Shown: piece after piece, positions 5,349 to 7,975 of the stretch
Numbering within the stretch: the first letter of the stretch is position 1
Layout: every line of letters begins with the position of its first letter
NCBI GenBank assembly: GCA_030653335.1
Contig: JAURZP010000101.1
Location: 1 to 7,975, forward strand
Source: Methanoregula sp.
GTDB taxonomy: Archaea > Halobacteriota > Methanomicrobia > Methanomicrobiales > Methanospirillaceae
Length of the DNA: 7,975 bases
Direction: 5' to 3'
Notes under the pieces: model-generated
Databases searched by the model: none
The model's input: the letters and a program-made list of their open reading frames with translations, nothing else
Told to the model about the DNA's origin: nothing
Made by a program: the position numbers and the translations under genes

Positions 5349-5558
5349 CCCCTCATACCCCCAAAAATGGCAATCCGGGTCTATTCCAGGCACCGATTGC
5401 CCGGAACCGGCACTTCTCGACCGGCCAGTCAGGCAGGTTTTTTAGAGTGTTTTTCCGGATTTTCCTGTTCTCTGGCATTCGGACAGATTTCCGGAACAAC
5501 AAAGAACCCTGCGGCATTCGCACCTGAACTCCACCGGCCCTCTCTTAAAAAGAGTCAG
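5349..5558. other. Short non-coding stretch upstream of the orphan operon
   Basis: The downstream frame is technically open through this stretch, but its conceptual product is Ser/Pro/Arg-rich with no ribosome binding site for the ATG at 5368, so I treat it as non-coding. GGTTTTTTAG (5438-5447) could be a T-run terminator. TTCCGGA-type words recur. The promoter of the next operon lies at its right end. Confidence 0.45.
5542..5554 (+). promoter_or_regulatory. TATA-like palindrome before the orphan operon
   Basis: CTCTT-AAA-AAGAG is both a perfect inverted repeat and a TATA-like CTTAAAAAG. A start 24-28 bases downstream would fall near 5573-5577, where the in-frame ATG at 5577 would give a leaderless message. 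This competes with the ATG at 5559. Confidence 0.4.
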
Positions 5559-5786
5559 ATGACGCTGGTCATCGGGATGGGGGTACTCTACAATGGGGAG
5601 ATAACACCGGTTGTCAACAGGAACTATACAACCGCACCGGCAGATCCGGACGCGGAGGAGAAGGCAGAAGACCTCATCATCTCTCTTTATGGACCGCAGG
5701 TGCAGATTGCAGAGCGGGTCACAAAAAAGATCGAACGGCTCGACCGCCGGCTCACCGTGTTTGAAGAGCAGAGGAGGTCGGTATGA
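5559..5786 (+). CDS. Unrecognised 75-residue protein with C-terminal coiled coil
   Basis: I do not recognise a family. Seen are an N-terminal beta-like stretch (LVIGMGVLYNGEITPVVNR), a Pro/Asp linker (TTAPADPDAEEKAED), then an amphipathic, coiled-coil-like helix (about residues 47-72, QIAERVTKKIERLDRRLTVF). The start is uncertain: ATG 5559 gives 75 residues and ATG 5577 gives 69. The latter suits a leaderless transcript from the TATA-like site at 5542-5554. The stop overlaps the next gene's start as ATGA (5783-5786), so it is the first gene of a coupled three-gene operon. The coiled coil suggests oligomerisation or partner binding. Confidence 0.65.
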   Translation: MTLVIGMGVLYNGEITPVVNRNYTTAPADPDAEEKAEDLIISLYGPQVQIAERVTKKIERLDRRLTVFEEQRRSV

Positions 5787-6052
5787 CGCAGAACAGGTCT
5801 GTAAAAGAGAACTCCGTTCCGCTCTACCTCCTGCCAATGGAGATTGCAAACCGGATCAACCAGATGGGTGACAGCGTGTACCGCATCAGCGTGAAACGGA
5901 CGAAACAGCACCATTATAACATCTCAGTCCGGGTCAGAGCTCTGCCAAAGGAGCTCACACCCGCGTGCAGCTGCATCGTGTATGTCCCTGACGGTAGGCC
6001 TGCCGGAGATGACACCGGGCATAATCCACCCTGTGGGAAGTGTGAGGCATGA
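5783..6052 (+). CDS. Unrecognised 89-residue protein with CxC and CxxC pairs
   Basis: No family is recognised. The N-terminal two-thirds is a mixed alpha/beta stretch (LYLLPMEIANRINQMGDSVY, then RISVKRTKQHHYNISVRVRAL). The C-terminus carries four cysteines as Cys62-x-Cys64 and Cys84-x-x-Cys87, with His80 nearby, which could bind one zinc or iron atom. Translation is coupled to both neighbours by ATGA overlaps (5783-5786 and 6049-6052), and the start is backed by a strong GAGGAGGT (5771-5778) 4 bases upstream. Tight coupling implies it acts with the neighbouring products in fixed ratio. A small nucleic-acid-binding or regulatory protein is a guess. Confidence 0.7.
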   Translation: MTQNRSVKENSVPLYLLPMEIANRINQMGDSVYRISVKRTKQHHYNISVRVRALPKELTPACSCIVYVPDGRPAGDDTGHNPPCGKCEA

Positions 6053-6411
6053 CCCGCGGACCAAAACCGAAAAAGGCAATCGTGAAAGCCGGGAGAATTG
6101 CCACTGGACGGGGTTTCGTCCTGAATATTTCCCTCACACCGGGGTTCTTTACCGATCTCCTCCTTTTTACCGGTATGCAGATCGTGTTCATCCGGGTAAT
6201 GAGGATCCGGATCCATGCGTGCGACCCAAAGGATATAGAACGAATGTTCAAAGAGGCGATCCATGGACTCCGGAACGTGCCAATGAGCCCTGTGGTCTGC
6301 CGGGAGATCCATGTCCTCGCCCCATGGGGAGCCTGGCAGTATTTCCGCATTGATGATGACCGGGTCATCGAGGTCCGCAGGGATGGGTCTCCTTTAACAA
6401 GGTCGGGGTGA
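6049..6411 (+). CDS. Unrecognised 120-residue basic protein with conserved-looking APWGAWQYFRI motif
   Basis: The start overlaps the preceding stop as ATGA. Residues 1-22 are very basic (TRGPKPKKAIVKAGR), then comes a hydrophobic stretch (FVLNISLTPGFFTDLLLFTG, about 23-42). The core from 45 to 110 alternates strands and helix: IVFIRVMRIRIHA, DPKDIERMFKEAIHGLRNVP, then PVVCREIHVLAPWGAWQYFR. The last element has the strand-turn-aromatic look of a conserved site. I believe similar short proteins exist in methanogen genomes as hypotheticals, some resembling nuclease-fold proteins (strand with an acidic residue followed by an aromatic loop), but I cannot name a family. A hairpin terminator follows at 6477-6500. 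Confidence 0.7.
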   Translation: MTRGPKPKKAIVKAGRIATGRGFVLNISLTPGFFTDLLLFTGMQIVFIRVMRIRIHACDPKDIERMFKEAIHGLRNVPMSPVVCREIHVLAPWGAWQYFRIDDDRVIEVRRDGSPLTRSG

Positions 6412-6476
6412 GGATTCCTGCAGGTAAAAAATGCGGGATTGTTCCGATGTGGCCGGGACTAAAAAAAACTAAAAAT

Positions 6477-6500
6477 AAAAACCGGACCGTTCCCGTTTTT
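6477..6500 (+). terminator. Hairpin terminator of the orphan operon
   Basis: AAAAACCGGA (6477-6486) pairs with TCCCGTTTTT (6491-6500) with one C-C mismatch, loop CCGT, ending in T5. It lies 66 bases after the last gene of the operon. The A-rich side would also act as a terminator on the minus strand. Confidence 0.5.
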
Positions 6501-6595
6501 GCGAAACGCTCCCGACCCTTAACAGTCCTTAAATCCACTATACTGAAAGGAAAATCGTCCAAATCCTCATATCCTGATGATATTCAGCCAGACTC

Positions 6596-6608
6596 ATGCC
6601 CTCATATG
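6596..6608 (+). repeat. 13-bp direct repeat, copy 1
   Basis: ATGCCCTCATATG, identical to 6744-6756. The core CCTCATAT also occurs near 6564-6571, giving three copies of the core within about 190 bases. Confidence 0.55.
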
Positions 6609-6700
6609 TCGTATACTGGTATGTCAAAGGGGCCCCCAGAGACACCAGAAAAGAAGTCCGGATAAAAATCGGGAAACGATGAATAACCACACGTCTCCCT

Positions 6701-6711
6701 CCGAAATTTAA
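6701..6711 (+). promoter_or_regulatory. BRE/TATA-like element
   Basis: CCGAAATTTAA has a CGAAA-like BRE followed by TTTAA. A start near 6731-6735 would place the 6757-6792 hairpin inside a leader of about 140 bases. A second, weaker TTAAG at 6821 could give a shorter leader. Confidence 0.35.
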
Positions 6712-6743
6712 GGATGAACGAAAACGGTAAGGTCCGGGAAAAA

Positions 6744-6756
6744 ATGCCCTCATATG
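6744..6756 (+). repeat. 13-bp direct repeat, copy 2
   Basis: ATGCCCTCATATG, identical to 6596-6608. It directly abuts the hairpin at 6757-6792. Confidence 0.55.
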
Positions 6757-6792
6757 CCTCGCCTCAAAGGATCCGGAGGATCTTTTGCGAGG
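6757..6792 (+). promoter_or_regulatory. Long hairpin in the leader of the 167-residue protein gene
   Basis: CCTCGC (6757-6762) pairs with GCGAGG (6787-6792), and AAAGGATCC (6766-6774) pairs with GGATCTTTT (6778-6786, one G-U), with a CTC bulge and a GGA loop. The 15 base pairs are far more than chance would usually give. It could stabilise the mRNA, act as a regulatory leader, or be a DNA palindrome bound by a protein. Confidence 0.5.
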
Positions 6793-6873
6793 GTAAATGT
6801 CGGCTCATCAACCCAGGCCCTTAAGCCTCGTAATTCCTGAATCCAGGGAAAAAAGAACAAGGAGTGATAGATT

Positions 6874-7377
6874 ATGGCAGATTTCATACAGAGCAATGTA
6901 ACCAAGAGCGCAGTTCGCACACTTGCGAGCCAGATTGAAGATGTAGCAACGTTCAACTCGATCGTCCAGTCGGTCATCACCGACAACCCGTTTGCATGTG
7001 TATCGTATATGACCGCCGGTGTAACCCATGACCCGGTCGAAAAGACCCGGGAAGACTACACAGTGAAGGTCATCTACCAGAACACCGAAGCAAAGACCGT
7101 CGGCAGCCTGTCGGACAGGTTCAGCTCCATTGCGGGGTTCAATGCAGGAGCCACAGCAATTCTCGCAAACACGGCCCTTTCAACTGCCAATGGCGGCACA
7201 GCGGTCCGGGACTCCGACAACGAGACGTACAGTGCGACCATCAGGTGTCATGACCCGAATGGCGAACTGTTCAATGTGACCTTCAGCCGGAACCGGGTGT
7301 CCCTCACATCCTATTCGGATGAAGCCATCCGGACAAAGGTTGAGACCTGGGCAGACACTGTGGCGGCCCTCGCCTAG
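6874..7377 (+). CDS. Unrecognised 167-residue protein, apparently strongly expressed
   Basis: No family is recognised. The protein is soluble-looking, rich in Ala, Thr, Ser, Val and Asn, with two cysteines (42 and 125) and no signal peptide. Predicted layout: an N-terminal helix (about 10-36), a strand pair (about 60-69, DYTVKVIYQN), an Ala/Gly-rich small-residue stretch (86-109), a second strand pair (118-138, TYSATIRCHD and ELFNVTFSRN) and a C-terminal helix (147-166). The repeated ExY-strand then small-residue/helix order hints at an internal duplication. The ribosome binding site AAGGAGTGAT, 6 bases before the ATG, is very strong. Codons favour C-ending synonyms (ATC, GTC, AAC, TAC), typical of abundant proteins. 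A long terminator follows. A structural or coat-like protein of a virus or element is a reasonable guess, not shown. Confidence 0.8.
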   Translation: MADFIQSNVTKSAVRTLASQIEDVATFNSIVQSVITDNPFACVSYMTAGVTHDPVEKTREDYTVKVIYQNTEAKTVGSLSDRFSSIAGFNAGATAILANTALSTANGGTAVRDSDNETYSATIRCHDPNGELFNVTFSRNRVSLTSYSDEAIRTKVETWADTVAALA

Positions 7378-7400
7378 ATTCACGAGGACGAAAAGACTCG

Positions 7401-7439
7401 GGAGGGAGGGGACTTATCCTTAAAGTCTCCTCTCTTTTT
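7401..7439 (+). terminator. Strong stem-loop terminator
   Basis: GGAGGGAGGGGACTT (7401-7415) pairs with AAGTCTCCTCTCTTT (7423-7437, four or five G-U pairs), loop ATCCTTA, ending in T5 (7435-7439). It stands 23 bases after the stop of the 167-residue gene and should end most transcripts, keeping the downstream genes at lower level. Confidence 0.65.
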
Positions 7440-7466
7440 GGTCCTCTCGTCTTTGTGAGGAGGACC
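7440..7466 (+). promoter_or_regulatory. Hairpin covering the ribosome binding site of the next gene
   Basis: GGTCCTC (7440-7446) is perfectly complementary to GAGGACC (7460-7466), 13-base loop. The 3' arm overlaps the Shine-Dalgarno GAGGAGG (7457-7463) of the gene starting at 7470, so folding would hide it. GTCCTC can instead pair with GAGGAC at 7384-7389 upstream of the terminator, which would free the site. Two exclusive folds are therefore possible. Confidence 0.45.
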
Positions 7467-7469
7467 GTT

Positions 7470-7634
7470 ATGGACATTGAAATGTTAGGGATTTTGTTAG
7501 GAGCTGTGCTTCCGATTTATCCCGTGTTGTTTACGATCCACCAGAAGATCGGCAAATATGATGAGATCGTTGAGGAGTTCAAGAAACTCCGGGCGGAACA
7601 CGACAATCACAAGGAGAATTATCATGCTATCTGA
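7470..7634 (+). CDS. 54-residue membrane protein with coiled-coil tail
   Basis: This gene is too short for a standard ORF list, but its GAGGAGG site, 6 bases before the ATG, is excellent. One transmembrane helix spans about residues 4-23 (EMLGILLGAVLPIYPVLFTI). A highly charged amphipathic helix follows (KIGKYDEIVEEFKKLRAEHD) that could form a coiled coil in the cytoplasm. Size and layout match phage holin-like or XhlA-type accessory proteins, and also small membrane anchors; the sequence alone does not choose. The 3' end overlaps the next gene by 11 bases in another frame, so the two are co-translated. It follows a strong terminator and an SD-covering hairpin. Confidence 0.7.
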   Translation: MDIEMLGILLGAVLPIYPVLFTIHQKIGKYDEIVEEFKKLRAEHDNHKENYHAI

Positions 7635-7975
7635 AATGAGCACTCAACCGGTCGCTACGGTGACCGGTCTCTACCGGGGAAAATTCGGGGGGCTTGACCC
7701 TCTCACAATAAACACCCCCCTCACCCGGGACGAAGTGCGGCGTAATCCGATATTTTATGAACTGGATTTGCACCCGGAGCTGAGCGATGAGAATTTGATC
7801 ATCGATATAATCTATGACAACCTTTCCCCGATGCGGATGCTGGACCTGCGCCGGGGAACGGATATTCCGCGAGGTGTCCGGTTCTGGCCGGACTGGTTCG
7901 ATATTCCTCCATACGAGGAGATGCACGACATTGACGGACGCCGGGTATACCCGCGAGCGCCCGGTATTCACTCGG
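7624..7975 (+). CDS. Unrecognised protein, 3' end beyond the window
   Basis: At least 117 residues, still open at the edge. The start ATG at 7624 has AAGGAG (7611-7616) 7 bases upstream and overlaps the preceding gene by 11 bases. The visible part is acidic and rich in Asp, Pro and Arg, with no membrane segment. It includes VTGLYRGKFGGLDPLTINTP, then DEVRRNPIFYELDLHPELSD, LIIDIIYDNLSPMRML and GVRFWPDWFDIPPYEEMHDI. The aromatic/Pro-rich run WPDWFDIPPY is distinctive. I know no family. Translational overlap implies a role with the small membrane protein. Confidence 0.75.
   Translation, partial: MLSEMSTQPVATVTGLYRGKFGGLDPLTINTPLTRDEVRRNPIFYELDLHPELSDENLIIDIIYDNLSPMRMLDLRRGTDIPRGVRFWPDWFDIPPYEEMHDIDGRRVYPRAPGIHS

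Larger units (their letters stand above)
6412..6873. other. 462-bp non-coding region upstream of the 167-residue protein gene
   Basis: No supported gene. From left it holds an A-rich tract (6461-6481) and terminator, a 13-bp direct repeat (6596-6608 and 6744-6756), a BRE/TATA-like element (about 6701-6711), a long hairpin (6757-6792) and the strong ribosome binding site of the next gene. A GTG-started frame at 6408-6665 overlaps the upstream stop but has poor composition and I do not count it. Confidence 0.6.

Noticed and set aside
5244..5558. N-terminal extension of the first orphan gene, open back into the IS
   Set aside because: The frame starts inside the transposase, lacks a ribosome site, and its Ser/Pro/Arg-rich translation is unlike the part after 5559.
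5442..5849. Minus-strand ORF of 135 residues
   Set aside because: It lies opposite two coupled plus-strand genes with good ribosome sites; its Cys/Arg-rich composition is typical of a shadow frame.
5914..6368. Two overlapping minus-strand ORFs of 132 and 137 residues, and a plus-strand ORF of 123
   Set aside because: All overlap the ATGA-coupled genes at 5783-6411; compositions rich in Arg, His and Pro and mutual overlap mark them as shadows.
6408..6665. GTG-started ORF of 85 residues overlapping the stop of the 6049 gene
   Set aside because: It runs through the A-rich tract and hairpin terminator and across a repeat; composition (Lys, Ser, Pro) is not protein-like. The GTGA overlap is the only point in its favour.
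7627..7971. Minus-strand ORF of 114 residues at the right edge
   Set aside because: It is opposite a plus-strand frame with a good ribosome site and overlap with the previous gene.
1..7975. CRISPR array, tRNA or rRNA genes
   Set aside because: No regularly spaced repeats, cloverleaf with TTCGAAT-type arm, or rRNA-like stretch was seen on either strand.

Overview
The window looks like chromosomal or integrated DNA of a methanogenic archaeon, most likely of the Methanomicrobiales type. The evidence is archaeal TATA-like promoters, extended Shine-Dalgarno (SD) sites that match the 16S 3' end, ATGA start/stop overlaps, a PIN/AF2212-type toxin-antitoxin pair, and moderate-GC genes with CGG/CCG-rich codon use beside an AT-rich insertion sequence. 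There is no rRNA or other marker gene here, so the lineage is an inference.

Left part (1-1795): the end of an ABC ATPase gene is translationally coupled by ATGA to a MacB/FtsX-type permease. Together they form an ATP-driven export or envelope-stress transporter.

Centre-left (1796-3746): an AT-rich intergenic stretch carries promoter-like sites. It also holds a strong rod-like RNA structure that starts where a transcript is predicted to begin. Just downstream is a 53-residue Lys/Pro/Ala repeat protein. Next come an AbrB-like regulator or antitoxin with a palindrome at its predicted transcription start, probably truncated by a GT duplication, and a convergent vapBC-type module with a palindrome directly upstream of the antitoxin start.

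Centre (3747-5361): a possible gene remnant on the minus strand, then an IS4-family insertion sequence of about 1.39 kb with clear terminal inverted repeats. Its DDE transposase is split by one extra T in a T6 run.

Right part (5362-7975): a compact module of unrecognised small genes. Three genes are tightly coupled through ATGA overlaps and end at a hairpin terminator. After a 460-bp non-coding stretch with direct repeats and a long hairpin comes a gene for a 167-residue protein that looks strongly translated. It is followed by a strong terminator and then by a hairpin that covers the SD of the next gene. That gene encodes a 54-residue membrane plus coiled-coil protein and overlaps a further unknown gene that runs off the edge. 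The small overlapping orphans, one strongly translated soluble product, and a holin-sized membrane protein suggest viral or mobile-element cargo. No hallmark gene (integrase, terminase, replicase) is visible to prove it.
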